DNA from: Lamellibrachia columna
Lineage: Eukaryota; Annelida; Polychaeta; Sabellida; Siboglinidae
DNA length: 64,000 nt
Reading direction: 5' to 3'
Assembly: GCA_963662155.1 (NCBI GenBank)
Contig: OY759274.1
Location: forward strand, 48,829,577 to 48,893,576
The number at the start of each line of letters is the position of its first letter. Positions within the stretch are counted from its first letter, which is position 1. Positions 22,322 to 35,352 of the stretch are shown here, piece after piece. Position numbers and translations under genes: made by a program. The notes below the pieces were generated by a model that made no database searches, was not told the origin of the DNA, and worked only from the letters and a program-made list of their open reading frames with translations.

Positions 22322-22570
22322 ATAAAAGAAAATATTTCTTGAAACAAGAAAATTTTCTGGAATTAAGAAAAAGTGTAGAAATTTTTTTTTCATGAGTTCC
22401 AGATATGTTATTGTCTAAGGAAATTTGTTTTAATGACGAAGATATTTCTTTCTGAAGAAAGATTTTAGATAAATATTCTTCGTGCTAATGCTTTTTCTTG
22501 AATTAAGAAAACATTTTCTTACTCAAGAAAAACATTTGAAATAAATATTCTAGATGAAAAAGTTTTTCTT
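22322..22570. repeat. Left subterminal AAGAAAA/TTTTCTT-rich region
   Basis: Many short palindromic blocks such as ttgaattaagaaaa and tttcttgaaacaagaaaa. The same style of sequence occupies 31371-31833 at the other end of the segment, supporting one element with long self-complementary ends. Confidence 0.75.
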
Positions 22571-22599
22571 GAGTTAATGCTGATTCCTCAAATGGTTCA

Positions 22600-23490
22600 A
22601 TCCACGGTGAATCCGGTTCATTTATGTCCAGATGTGTAGTGTGTGACTAGTTTATGTAACATCCATAGTCGATTTAATAAAAAATGCATATTTTTGTTCA
22701 AATCATTGAAAGAATTGACTTCGGTAGTTAGATCTAGTAAGGATTAAAACAGTGGATATCCCAAATTGTAAAAGATGTGCGAGTCAATGCCGATCATGGG
22801 CGTTTTTCAGCATTTCGATTTTCACTTCACTTAATGCTTCAACAATCAATCAAGTAATTTAATAGTTTGTCTGATGATTTCACAAAAACTACATACAAAA
22901 CTTGCACAAATGTACTAGGTAGGTTTGGTTTTTCTTAAAATTAATTTTAAATGAGACTAGCAAAAAAATCTAATTGATGCACCTTCCTCAACAGATTTAG
23001 CCTGTCACAAATCCGATTCATTTGTGTCCAAATATGTAGTGTGTGAATAGTTTATGTAACATCCATAGTCGATTTAATAAAAAATGCATATTTTTGTTCA
23101 AATCATCAAAACAATTGACTTTAGTCGTTAACTCTGTGTAAGGATCAAACTAGTGGATATCGAAAATGGTAAACGCTGTGTGGGTCAATGCTGATCATAG
23201 GCATAACCTCCATCTTCTCGCCGATCACATGACACTGTTAAAACATTTCACCAAGGAAGAAAATCGTGATATTTCAGCATTTTGATTTTCACTTCAGTTA
23301 ATTCTTGAACAAGCATTAACTAATTTAGCAGTTTGTCAGATGATTTCACAAAAACTACATAAAATATTTCACAAACGAGCTAGCATGTTGCAGTGGATAC
23401 TAGGTAGGTTTGTTTTTTTGCAGAAAATGTATTTTAAATGAGATTAGCAAAAAATCAAATTGATTAAGCACCTTTAAAAAACAATTCTTA
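22600..23490 (+). repeat. Two tandem copies of the dispersed repeat, about 390-460 bp each
   Basis: Copies begin near 22600 and 22990. Each has gtgtgaatagtttatgtaac-like text, tccatagtcgatttaata, gatcatgggc-like text, then cagatgatttcacaaaaact. They match 12.18-12.48 kb and 3.85-3.96 kb, where the family is dispersed. Confidence 0.85.
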
Positions 23491-25159
23491 CTGAAGAAAT
23501 AAATGTTAAATAAATATTCTTTAAACAACTTTTTTGCAATTTGTGCAATCAATATTTTCTTTCCACTCACAAATTTGTAATTTTATGCATATTGGTAAAG
23601 GAAACAATCTTGGCAAAGTAATAAGATGAAATGTGGCACATAATGATATGTCAACAGCAGATGTATATTAGTTGTACGTGTACAGATTGGGTGAAAGTAA
23701 TTCACCATAGAGGGGTTACACTATTGTTAGCATGTTGTTCTGTGTTAATTTGTTGACTTAATCTTCATTAATTTTGATTTATTGATAAATAATGTCTGAC
23801 TTGTCAACTGTGTGACAAGAAGGCCCTACACAGCTTTAAAACTGCCAGTGAATATAATTCAACATAAAACAGGCTTGTTATCAAATGCATGTCAATGCAA
23901 AGGACATTTTCCAGGATCACATTCAAATACAAATGTTAATGCATTATATATGCATCATAAGTATATTAGCAAAGCTACATGTTCTAATATAAGCATCATT
24001 CAATGTAATACAACTATATACACCATGGTCTTACTTAAAATGTGGATTTACAGGTCAGACAATGATTCTAAAATCTGCTGAGGATTCTGCTAACTACAGG
24101 GCACTTTTTCAAAGTCTGACAAAGAGCAAGTTTTACAATTGTATTTACAATTAATACAATGTGAATGTTAATTTTATTAATGATGAATTTATTAATGAAT
24201 TTGGGCATTTGAAATATAAAATATTTTGGGGTTGCATTCAAATACATGCTCTATGTTGAGTCTGGATTAAATTAGCTATTTAGCTATTCCACGAATAGAA
24301 CAATTGTAATGTAAATGTTTGTGGTATGCAACCAAATGCGCTGAAAATGTAACGACTGCATTTGAATGTGCATGGCTACTGCATACCATCCAAAATGTGC
24401 ATTCACATGCATTTGTATTTGTTAACAAGTCCGCTACCAAATTATATTTAATTGTAATATTACTGATTATCATTTTACTCAAATATTTTTTATATATTAT
24501 CAGATCATGATGTGAGTGAAATTTCCAACATAATTTTCGCTATTGACTCTTGGAGTAAAATATATGTTGGTTCTATTGCATTAATTATTTCTGATGGACA
24601 GGTGCTTATAAACTACTAGAGCTAGGATACAATGTAAAATATCTGATCCAAGCATAATTTACAGTAATCAAGAACACATGAAATAACAATTTATTAATCG
24701 GGTATTCAGCTTAAGTGTAATCTTTGTTCAGCACATTTTGATTTTAAAATATTGTTAGTGTGGGTGCTCTGTAAATGTATGCCTGACATGATATTTAGAT
24801 TTAGGTCAGTCTCCTATGACATAATACTTGTGACACACAGTGTGGTCTCACTGCCCCAGTGGTCTCATTAAGGGTCTGCTAATGAGGGTTATGTGAGGGT
24901 CACCAGTTAGTTTCCACATCTGGATAATCTAGTACCAGGGTGGTAGTAGAAGCTGTGCTGCTTATAGTAGGAAAGACATGATAAAGAAGACATCTGGATG
25001 ATTTGATTTGTGTCCTATTCATTCCATGAGAGAAAAGGTAAAAATGTTGTCCAGGCATATTCTTTTATAGCAGTTTGACATGTGGCCCGGCCATGCAATA
25101 AACACAGTGAGTAAATTTTGTGTGCAGCAGCCGGGCTGTTTGAAAAATGGCAGTTTGCA
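23491..25159. other. AT-rich interior of the TIR-bounded segment, no gene
   Basis: Short AT-rich ORFs only (up to 89 codons). No transposase motifs seen. Confidence 0.5.
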
Positions 25160-25294
25160 TTACTGTACTTTACTCTATCAGTAGTCCCCTCCTATAAGGT
25201 CACCCGTTCTGTAGAAGTACAATGGCTGTAATGTGTGTGTTTGTACTTTACTCTGCCAGTACTCCCCTCTTATAAGGTCACTCGATATGTAGAG
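25160..25294. repeat. 78-bp tandem repeat, left part, split by the RTE insertion
   Basis: Units start near 25181 and 25259 (gtagtcccctcctataaggt and a gtactcccctc variant). The array resumes at 28691-28790 with ctcttataaggtcacccgtt and ctgtagaggtacaagggc. The element inserted inside it. Confidence 0.85.
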
Positions 25295-28200
25295 TTGGGC
25301 AGTGGGCAGGTCCAATGGACCTGTACGGGATGGAATAAGACGCTGCCGCCCCTGCGAATCTACCATGTATGGGTAAAATACGGTGATGTTAACATGACAT
25401 CACAGGGCGGACGTCTTCCTCGATGAAGTCAACGGCCAGGACGGAAGGGCTGCAAGATGAGTTCAACGACCACGTGTTCAGGACCAAGGCGAGCCACATA
25501 TTTTTTGGTGGATATCGGCTGTGGTCAACCAGCCTGGAGAGGGATGGGCTCCGCTAGGTTGTTAATCTGCCCTAGACACACCTTGATCATGAAAACCAGT
25601 TTGAATCACATACCGGATCGGTCGCAGCCCGGGTCAGCAATGACCGCGCCACCCGCCGTACACCAGGACGGGGTGTTAAGTATGCTACTGGTGCCCCTAC
25701 CAACAAGATACGTGGAAGAAACGACATCACCATCTGCACATGGAACGTCAAGACATTGAGAGCTGCAGGAAAACTGAAAGAACTCACACATGATATGGAG
25801 AGATACAAATGCCGAGATGAGATGGAAAAGCTTTGGTGAAACATCAACCGAAGAAGGACACAAGGTCTACTTCAGTGGCAAGAAAGACAAACACGAAAAA
25901 GGCGTTGGGTTTCTTGTTCTCAAAGACATCGTGAACACTTTAATGGGTTGTTGCCCTATCTGCAGCAGGCTCATCACCATCCGCTTGAAGGCAAATCCCT
26001 TCAACATGACAGTCATACGAGTTTATGCCCCAACGTCTGATTATGAAACGCCAAAGAAAGAAAATCTTATTGTACTAGGAGACTGGAATGCAAAAGTGGG
26101 AAAGGATGCGCAGACCAACTGGCAAGACACTTGCGGACCTTTCTGCAACGTGAAAACAAATGAAAGAGGTCACAGGCTCCTCGAATTTGCAATGTACAAT
26201 GAGCTGATGCTGGCTAACACATTTGGCCCACACTAGAAGATGGACCTGGCACAGCCCAGATGGAAAACATCACAATCAGATCGACTACATATTGGGGAAA
26301 CGGCGCTTTCACACAGGAGTGAACATTGCCAGGACACGAAGCTTTCCAGGATTGATCAAGACTTGCTGATGACAACCGTCCACATTCCCCTGAAGAGGAT
26401 CAGCAAACCAAAGCAAACAAGAATCAAATTTGACACCGATAAACGTAAGGATCTTGATGTAGCAGAAGCATTCCAAGCAATGATAGGTTGGAAATGTGCA
26501 CACCTTATCATACTGGATGACAAAGATACCGACGTGAACTTGCTGACCAACACCTTCAACAAAATAGTGACCAACACAGAAGCATTCCAAGCAATGATAG
26601 GTTGGAAATGTGCACCCCTTATCATACTGGATGACAAAGATACCGACGTGAACTTGCTGACCAACACCTTCAACAAAATAGTGACCGACACAGCCAGCGA
26701 GATCCTTGGAAAACACCGGACAAAGAAACCATGGGTCACAGCAGACATCCTAAATCTCTGTGACAAAAGAAGAGAATTGAAAAGGATAAAATGTGATCCT
26801 GAAGGTGCAGCAAAATACAGAGAAGTCAACAAGAAGATCAAACAAGATATGAGAAGAGCAAAAGATAAATGGATAGCAGAACAATGCTGTGAAATTGAAG
26901 ATAGCTTGAGCAAGAACAACAGCAAGAAGGCTTATCAAATAGTGAAAGACCTGACATCAGTGAAGAAAGGGATAACTACCACTATCCAAGACAAATCAGG
27001 GAAATGCCTGACAGAAGAACAGCATATCCTCAATCGATGGACATAATACTGCTCAGAACTGTACAGCCACAACACCAACGGAGACCCAGTAGTACTAAAT
27101 TGTCCACAGACTACTGTAGAGGACGACTACCCCATTCTTCATGAGGAAGTGGAGGCTGCAGTAAAGAAAAAAGGAAAGTCTGAAAAAAGGAAAGTCAGCT
27201 GGAATTGATTACATACCAGCAGAACTGGTTCAAGCTGGGGGAGAAGCCTTGATTACCACACTTACAACAATCTGCAACAAGATATGGCAGACAGGAGAAT
27301 GGCCCACCCCATGGGCTCAGTCACTGATCATCACACTTCCCAAGAAAGGTAACCTACATATGTACCAAAATTACAGAACAATCAGCCACATCAGCCACCC
27401 GAGCAAAGTCATGTTGAAGATCCTACTCAACAACCACAAACCTCAGGCAGAAGAGATCATCGCTGAAGAACAAGCGGGTTTTCGAGCAGGACGGAACACC
27501 ACTGAACATATCTTCAACCTTAGAATCCTTTGCGAGAAATACCTTCAACATCAGCAAAGCCTGTATCATGTCTTCATAGATTTCAAGAAGGCCTTTGATA
27601 AAGTATGGCATGCGGCATGGGCAACAATGAGGAAGTACAACATTGGCCCCAAGCTTGTCCGAACCATTTAAATCCTATATGACAATGCCACCAGTGCAGT
27701 AATCTTCAACAGCAGCATAGGAGACTGGTTTCGAACAACAGTCGGAGTTCGACAAGGATGCCTACTATCACAAACACTCTTCAACATTTTCTGGAAAGGA
27801 TCATGACTGATGCTTTAGGAAACCATCAATGCGCTCTCATCATTGGAGGCAGGACAATCACTAACTTTCGTTTTGCTAACGACATCGACGGCTTAGCAGG
27901 TGATGAACAAGAACTAGCCAATTTGGTGGAGCGCCTCGAGAAAACATCTACACAATATGGCATGGAGATCAGTACCGAAAAGACCAAACTGATGACAAAC
28001 AACACGCAAGGCATCAGCACAGAGGTCAAAGTTAATGGACGGAGACTCGAAACAGTAACAAGCTTCAGGTACTTGGGATCAATTATCACAGATGAGGGTT
28101 CCAACCGGAGGTACTTGCCAGGATTGCACAGGCAACAGCAGAACTAAAAAGGTTGAAACCCTTATGGAACGACAAAAACATCACTGTCAGTTCGAAAATA

Positions 28201-28681
28201 AGTCTGATGCGCTCCCTTGCCATGTCCATCTTTCTGTACGCTTCTGAAACATGGGCCCTCTCAGCAGATCTACAGAAGAGGATACAAGCCATGGAAATCA
28301 GATGCTTTCGGAAGATCTTGCGCATATCATGCAAATACCATGTTACTAAAGAAGCTGTCCGCAACCAGATTAAACAAGCCATCGGACCATATGACGACCT
28401 TCTTACAACAGTTAAGAAGCGTTAACTGAAGTGGTACGGTCATGTATCAAGATCATCTGGCCTTGCAAAGATTATCTTGCAAGGTACCGTAAGAGGGGGG
28501 AGACGAAGAGGTAGACAGAAGAAGAGGTGGGAAGACAACATCAAAGAGTGGACAGGAATGGAGTTCGCTGACTCCCAGAGGGCTATCGAGAACAGGGAAA
28601 CGTGGAGAGAGCTGGTTAGAAAGTCATCAATGGTGCCCCAACGATCCTTACGGGTTATGGGAAAGTGAAGTGAAGTGAAAT
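25295..28681 (+). mobile_element. Full-length but dead RTE-like retrotransposon, 9-bp target duplication TATGTAGAG
   Basis: Target duplications at 25286-25294 and 28682-28690; length 3,387 bp; (GTGAA)n tail. An endonuclease start is visible as ICTWNVKTLRAAGKLKEL near 25735, then broken frames with GVGFLVLKDIV, VIRVYAPTSDYETPKKENL and VLGDWNAKVG. The linker ORF at 26240-27046 carries a 114-bp in-frame tandem duplication. The RT part (27240-28430) has AEEQAGFRAGRNTTEHIFNL and YHVFIDFKKAFDKVWHA, but the catalytic box reads FAND instead of FADD near 27871. Multiple stops and frameshifts (for example near 26234, 27046 and 28423). Most similar to the copy at 18.6-20.1 kb. Confidence 0.93.
26465..26692 (+). 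repeat. 114-bp in-frame tandem duplication inside the RTE ORF
   Basis: Two adjacent copies starting at 26465 and 26579 encode EAFQAMIGWKCAHLIILDDK and what follows, 38 residues each, with H/P and N/D differences. The other RTE copy is truncated before this point and cannot be compared. Confidence 0.9.
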
Positions 28682-28690
28682 TATGTAGAG

Positions 28691-28790
28691 GTAAAAGGGC
28701 TGTAATATGTGTGTTTGTACTTTACTGTGCCAGTAGTCCACTCTTATAAGGTCACCCGTTCTGTAGAGGTACAAGGGCTGTAATTTTTGT
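28691..28790. repeat. 78-bp tandem repeat, right part
   Basis: Continues the array interrupted by the RTE-like element, starting with gtaaaagggctgtaatatgt. Joined across the element it would give about three units. Confidence 0.8.
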
Positions 28791-29852
28791 GACATGTTTA
28801 TTTGTTGACTTTGTATCACTTGCTCCATTTTGTCATTTTATAAATTAAGTTATTGACACAGAAAAATGTTGTGACATAGAGCAGCAAGTGCAATCAAATC
28901 ACCCTTGAATAACTCCCCTTAAGAAACAATGAGGCAGGTATTATGACAAAATGATGTGACCAGTTGTCGTAATTAATTGACATTTTAAGAATTAAGTAAT
29001 GCTTTGATTTTTTATTTGGCAATGTTCTAAGTTCGAGCATGCGACCTTTTCCAGTTGGTATGTTAATAAGCTATTTGTTGCGCAGTAATTTGTAATAGTT
29101 TCATAAATTTGTTACTCACTAATTTGGGAGAAAAGATAATTAGACAGAACAGTGATATTTCAGCTGCAGTATGTAAAGTTTTGTGCACAGTGCAAATACG
29201 GTGGTCATAAGACTTGTCCAACATTGTCATTCTGAAAGTTGAAATTCGTAAAATATCGAGTTTAAGGCTGAATTTTTCTGAAGATATAGTAACTACATTC
29301 CTATTGAACTAAGAAGTCATTACAAGTATCCCTGGCAGTATACAGTAGCACTTTGGAGCTTGTCCTATAAAATAACAATTTGAAATACAGACTGTTAAAA
29401 TCACTCTCAGAAATAAAAATAAAGTAACAAAATTAATGTTTGCACACTCTGTACATACATTATCCTTCTCATTGTCATTCTTTAATTTTATGATGCACAT
29501 TTGTACGAATATATCTAGACATTCAGCAAATTTAAGCTCAGTAGTTGAGGCACCTGAAAATATAACAAGTGCGTTTAACCCTTAGCTTAGTTTTTATGCA
29601 AAGTTGTTCAGATATAACCATTTGCTAATTTGTTAAAATGTGAGGACATTCTGAGACATCACGTTTTTTAATTTCCTGAAAATTGGTTGATTTAACAAGG
29701 AATTAACTTACTGGGTATGAGAGCTGCAGACTGATTGCATGGCTGTCGCAATAACAAGTGATGCTATTGGTCACACACTCCCTTTTCTCATAATAAAACA
29801 CTACTCCATTGTCACTTGCTGCTTTATGCTGTGTCATCTTCCTCGTTAAGCA
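28791..29852. other. AT-rich DNA, no gene
   Basis: Nothing recognised. The phrase cacttgctccattttgtcat near 28818 recurs as cacttgctcccttttgtcat near 31243, on the other side of the LINE, so the two flanks may have been one duplicated stretch. Confidence 0.45.
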
Positions 29853-31147
29853 TAAATTATTAAATTAATCTCAACATGGATTCCTTAAAGCAAGGTCATG
29901 CTTAACAAATATGTTATGTTTTTTGGAAGAAATCACTAAGTGGATAGACGTGGGATCGCCAGTAGATATTATCTACTTAGATTTTCAGAAAGCTTTTGAC
30001 AAAGTGCCACATCAAAGATTGCTACTTAAATTAAAAGCCCATGGTATCGGGGATAGCATAACTGACTGGATAGAACAATGGCTGACTGACAGAAGACAAC
30101 GAGTTGTAGTAGATGGAGAAGTTTCAAATTGGAAATCGGTTTTGAGTGGGGTACCTCAAGGGTCAGTACTAGGACCTATATTATTCTTAATTTATATCAA
30201 TGACTTGGACGACAGTATAACAAGTAACGTACTGAAATTTGCGGATGACACAAAACTGTTTAGAAAGGTTAATACTGATGGTGATAAACAACATTTACAA
30301 AACGATCTAGACAGATTAGTGAAATGGTCTGAGAAATGGCAGATGCTGTTCAATTTTGGGAAATGTAAATGCCTACATACAGGACATGGGAACTTGAATG
30401 TAAACTATAAAATGGGAGATACTGTTCTGGGTACTACTGTAAAAGAAAAGGACTTAGGAGTTACAATAAGCGCTGATATGAAAGTTTCAGAGCAGTGTGG
30501 TATTGCAGCTTCAAAGGGTAATCAAATTCTTGGATTGATTAGAAGAAACATAACATACAAGGGAAAAAAGTTAATTATACCTCTTTATAAAGCAATAGTT
30601 AGACCTCATTTAGAATACTGTATACAAGCATGGAGACCATATCGTAAGAAGGATATAGATACGCTTGAACGCATACAAAGGAGAGCAACTAAAATGATTC
30701 CAGAACTGAGAGACCTTAGTTATGAAGAACGCCTGAAAGAATGTGGTTTAACAACTCTAGAGACAAGGAGGTTAAGAGGAGATCAGATTGAAGTTTTTAA
30801 GATATTGAATGGGTATGAAATTATTGATAGAAATATGTTTTTCTCACTCAAGAAGGATAGCAGAACTAGATGACATGAGGTAAAATTAGTAAAGGATCAA
30901 TGTAGATTGGACATCAGGAAGCACTCGTTCTCACAGAGGACAATAAATGAATGGAACAAATTGTCTACAGATTGTGTAACTGCTAGCAGCGTGAATATGT
31001 TTAAAAACAAGGTTGACACATATATCAGGAGGGCGGGTTATAAGTAGGTGAACATTGTTGGACTCTCGATAAGCCAATGGCTTCCTTGTCCACTTGCCAT
31101 CTGGGCCTTTGGCTTGGATGGCAAATCTTGTTAAATCTTGTTAAATC
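29853..31147 (+). mobile_element. CR1/L2-like LINE, 5'-truncated, best preserved copy (B)
   Basis: The 320-codon frame 29911-30873 holds reverse transcriptase: VDIIYLDFQKAFDKVPHQRL, GVPQGSVLGP at residues 80-89, FLIYINDL, then FADD at residues 110-113 and WQMLFNFGKCKCLHTGHGN. A single stop near 30871 (TGA where copy D has GGA) separates the C-terminal HEVKLVKDQCRLDIRKHSF region, which stays open to about 31047. The 3' end has tandem TTAAATCTTG, fitting CR1/L2-type short-repeat tails. 5' truncation leaves no endonuclease. Confidence 0.9.
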
Positions 31148-31370
31148 TGTAGAAAATATGCCATCTAAAAGGTTTTATTATGTTAAAATATGGCTTTCGG
31201 TCCCATCATTATGATAGTTCCATCATTGTGATGGCAAAAATATCACTTGCTCCCTTTTGTCATTTCACGATAGTATGTTCCTTGATAATTTATACTCTTC
31301 ATCGCAATTTGCATTTTGTGGTAAGAAAATTGTCTTATTTTCAGAAATGATTGCTGTCATGCAGTGATCA
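31148..31370. other. Short unassigned stretch
   Basis: No coding or repeat signal recognised other than the shared phrase with 28.8 kb. Confidence 0.4.
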
Positions 31371-31833
31371 GTAGTTTTTCTTTTAATAAGAAAAATATTT
31401 AAATAAGAAAATGTTTCTTATTCCAAGAAAAAGTCTTTCAGAAGGTTTTTCTTGTTTTCAGAAAAATATTCTTACTAACGTGAAACATCCAAAATGATTA
31501 CAAGAAAAATATTTCTATTAAATTGAAGAAAACATTTCTTGATTTACAAATTTTCTCGTGTGGTTCCCTAGAAAATAATTTAAGAAAATGTTCTTGCTTT
31601 TTTCTTGATTTAAGAAAATGTTTTTCTTATTTCAGAAAAAAATACATTTCTTAGATAAGACAACTTTTCTTGGATAAAGAAGAAAATATTTCTATAGCCT
31701 TCTCTTGAATTTAGAAACTATTTTCTTAAGCCAATGAAATGTTTTTATAAAATTTTCTTAAATCACGAAAGTAATTTTCTTACGTGGCTCGCTAGACAAA
31801 TATTCTTGTTTTAAGTTTTTTTTTTATTAAAAC
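31371..31833. repeat. Right subterminal AAGAAAA/TTTTCTT-rich region
   Basis: Dense, mutually inverted blocks of aagaaaa and ttttctt spaced 15-30 bp, mirroring 22322-22570. It ends in the right terminal inverted repeat at 31834-31855. Confidence 0.75.
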
Positions 31834-31855
31834 AAGAAAATAATTTTTAGCAGTG

Positions 31856-34373
31856 TAGCTATAAAATGTTGTGGACTCCATCTATCATGTGAAAATGTTG
31901 TGACCTCGAACTCTGATTGGTAAATACTGTTTGCTACTTCCCTCTTGAGTAAATGCTCTGTGTTCCATCTCTCATGAATATATGCTGTGGACTCCATCTC
32001 TCACGGGTAAATGCTGTGGCCTCCAACTCTCATAAGTAAATGCTGTGTACTCCATCTCTCAACAATAAAATCTGTGGAACCCATATCTTGAGATTCAATG
32101 CTTTGGACTGCATGAGCCGAGAGAAAATGCTGTGGAATCCACCTCTGTTGTGAAACTGTTGTTAACTCCAACTCAAATGCTGTGGGCTCCATCTTTCATA
32201 AGGAAATACCGCGTACTGCATCTCTTCAGAGTAAAAGCTACGTAATCCATCTCTCATGAGTATATACAGGGCACTCCATCTCTCAAGTATAAATGCTGTG
32301 TATTTCGAGTCAATGCTGTGGACTCCATATCTCGTAAGTGCTATTGACTCCATCTCTCCTTAGTAAATGTTGTGGACTAGTCATAAAGAAGAAGGGGAAA
32401 CATAAATCGACGATCGGTATATTTATGTAAATGTTGTGGACTCCATATTTTGTGAGTAAATGCTGTGGTTTCCATCTCTTCTGACTAAATGCTGTTTACT
32501 CTACGTCTTTTCCTTTGGATGCCATCTCTTGAGCGTCAATGCTGTGAACTCCATGGGTCGTGATAAAATGCCGTGAACTCTCAAGAGTAAATGTATACTC
32601 CATCTCCCATATCAAAATATCGTGAACTCGAAATCTTGCGAGAATATACTATTTAAGCAAGAGTAAATACTATGGACTCTATATATCAAGAGTAAATGCT
32701 GTGGACTCCATATCTTGGGAGTCAATGCTGTGTAGTCTAAATCTCGTAAGTGCTGTGGAATAGTGATGGAGAAGAAGGGGGAACAAAAATCAATGACTGG
32801 TATCATTGCCAGCCTCATTTCAGATTACAGGCAAAAGGAGAAGAGCAACATTTGCATATCTCATGTGTAAATGCGACGGACACCATATGTTGTGAGTAAA
32901 TGCTCTGCGTTCCGTCTCCTATGAGTAAATGATGTGGAGTTCACCACTCATTAGTAAATGTTGTGAACTGCATCTCTAGTGAGCAAATAATGTGAAATCC
33001 ATCTCTCATAAGTTAATGCCGTGTACTCCGTCTCTCATGAGTAAATGCCATGTACTCCTTCTCTCAAGAGTAAATGCTGTGTACTCCATCTATCATGAGT
33101 AAATGTTGTGAACTGCAAATCTCATGACTAAATGCTATGTACGGGCTACAGGGAAAATGAGGAGACCAACAATTGCATATCTCATTTGTAAATGCTGTGG
33201 ACACCATATGTTTTCAGTAAATGCTGTCGGTCCCGTCTCTTCTGGGTAAATGCTGTGGAGTTTTCCTCTCATGAGTAAATGCATTGGCCGCCATCTCTGC
33301 ACTGTCAATGGTGTGGACTCCATGTGTAGTGATACAACGCTGTGGACTCCATCTCTGATGTGAAAATATTGTGAATTCCAACTCTCATTGGTAAATACTG
33401 TGCTCCTTCTCTCATGATAAATGCTGTATGCTCCATCTCTCAATACTAAATGGACTCCATCTCTCAAAAATATATGTTATGGACCCCAGCTCTCATGTGA
33501 AAATGCTCCATATGTTGTGAGTAAATGTTGTGGACTCCACCTCTCTTGAGTAATTGCTTTGGACTCCACCTCTTTTGTGAAATTGTTGCTAATTCCAACT
33601 CTAAAGGGTAAATGTTGTGGGCTACATCTCTCAGAAGGAATTCTTGCGTACTCCATCTCTCAAAAGTAAATGCTACGAAATCCATCTCTCTTGAGTATTT
33701 ACAGTGTATTCCATCTCTCAAGAGAAATTGCTGTGTTTTCTATATGTCGGGAGTCAATGCTGTGGAATTCATATCTCTTAAATGCTGTGGACTCCTCCTC
33801 TCCTTTCTAAATATTGTGTATTAATGGTGAAGATGAAGGGAAATAAAATCGACGAAAAGTATCGATGCCAGTTCTAATGTGTAAATTGTGTAGACTCCAT
33901 ATGTTGTCAGTATACGTTGTGGACTCCACTTCTCATGAGTAACTGTTTTGGACATCTCTTGAGAGTGAATACTGTGGACGCCATGTGTCGTGGACGCCAT
34001 CTGTAGAACCCATCTCTTGAGAGTAAACCCTTTGGACTGCATCAGTCATGACAAAATGCTGTTGACGCCATCTGTCATGAATATATGCCGTGGACTCCAT
34101 CTCTCACGGGTAAATGCTGTGGCCTCCAACTCTCGTGAATAAATTCTATGTACCCCACCTCTCTTGTGAAAATGCTATCTCCAACTCTAATGGGTAAATG
34201 TTGTAGGCTCCATCTCTCATAAGGAATTCTCGCGTACTCCATATCTCAAGAGTAAATGCTACGAAATCCATATCTTGGGAGTCAATGCTGTGGACTCCAT
34301 ATCTCGTAAATGCTGCGGTGGACTCCTCCACTCTTTTGTAAATGTTGTGAGTACATGTGTATATGGGTATATG
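31856..34373. repeat. 29-bp satellite, block 2
   Basis: Resumes immediately after the TA at 31856-31857. Diverged 29-bp units with spacer segments near 32376-32415, 32760-32860, 33135-33180 and 33820-33880, of the form gatgaagaag, ggtatcgatgccag and acagggaaaa. Unit order is not obviously higher-order here. Confidence 0.93.
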
Positions 34374-35272
34374 TTTTAACAAGATTTAACAAAATTGCAA
34401 CCCCAAACAACAAGTTCCAGATGGTAAGTGGACAAGGAAGCCATTGACTTATCGAGAGTCGAACACTGTCAACTCTATTTTTAAACATATTCACAATACT
34501 AGCATTAACACAATGATTTTGTAGTTTGTTCCATTCATTTATCACTCTCTGTGAGAAAGAGTACTTTCTCATGTCCAACCTACACAGCTCCTTAACTAAT
34601 GCTGCTTTGTGTCCTCTGGTTCTACTGCCTTCTATAAGTTTGAAGAACATACATGTATTCCTGTCAACATTCTCATAACCATTCACTATTTTAAACAATT
34701 ATATTTGGTCTCCTCTTAGTCTCCTGGTCTCTAGTGTTGTCAAACCACATTGTAATAAGCGACTTTCGTAACTAAGGTCTCTCAATTCTGGAATAATTTT
34801 AGTTGCTCTTCGTTTATTCTTTCTAGCTTGTCTATGTCCTTTTTACGATATTGCCTCCATGCTTCAATACAATATTCCAAATGTGGTCTAACTATTGCTT
34901 TGTATAGGGGTACAATTAGCTGTTTCTCCTTATACATGATAGTTCTCATAATTAGCCCTAGAATTTAATTTCCTTTCGAAGCAGCAATCCCACGTTGCTC
35001 TGAAACTTTCATGGCAGCACTAAATGTTACTCCTAAGTCCTTCTCTTGTGTGGTTCTAAATAGTACAGCATCCCCCATTTTATATTCTTCGTCCATGTGT
35101 CCATGTCCTGTGCGTATTCATTTTCCCTTCCCAAAATGTAATAACATTTGCAATTTGTTTGACCATTTAACTAATTTATCTAGATCATCCTGTAAACTTT
35201 GTTTCCTGTGTATCATTAGTAACCTTTCTGAATACTGTTGTGTCATCTGCAAATTTGAGTACTGTTGATATG

Positions 35273-35352
<80 letters not shown>

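Larger units (their letters stand above)
22300..31855. mobile_element. 9.56-kb segment with 22-bp terminal inverted repeats and TA flanks
   Basis: Left end 22300-22321 starts CACTGCCAAAAATAATTTTC and right end 31834-31855 is its reverse complement with 2 mismatches in 22. TA lies on both outer sides (22298-22299 and 31856-31857), as for Tc1/mariner-type target sites. The flanks are 29-bp satellite on both sides. Inside are AAGAAAA/TTTTCTT-rich subterminal regions, two tandem copies of the dispersed repeat, AT-rich DNA, a full-length RTE-like element and a LINE. No transposase seen. Alternatives are a non-autonomous element grown by nested insertions, or two MITEs with trapped DNA between. Confidence 0.6.
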
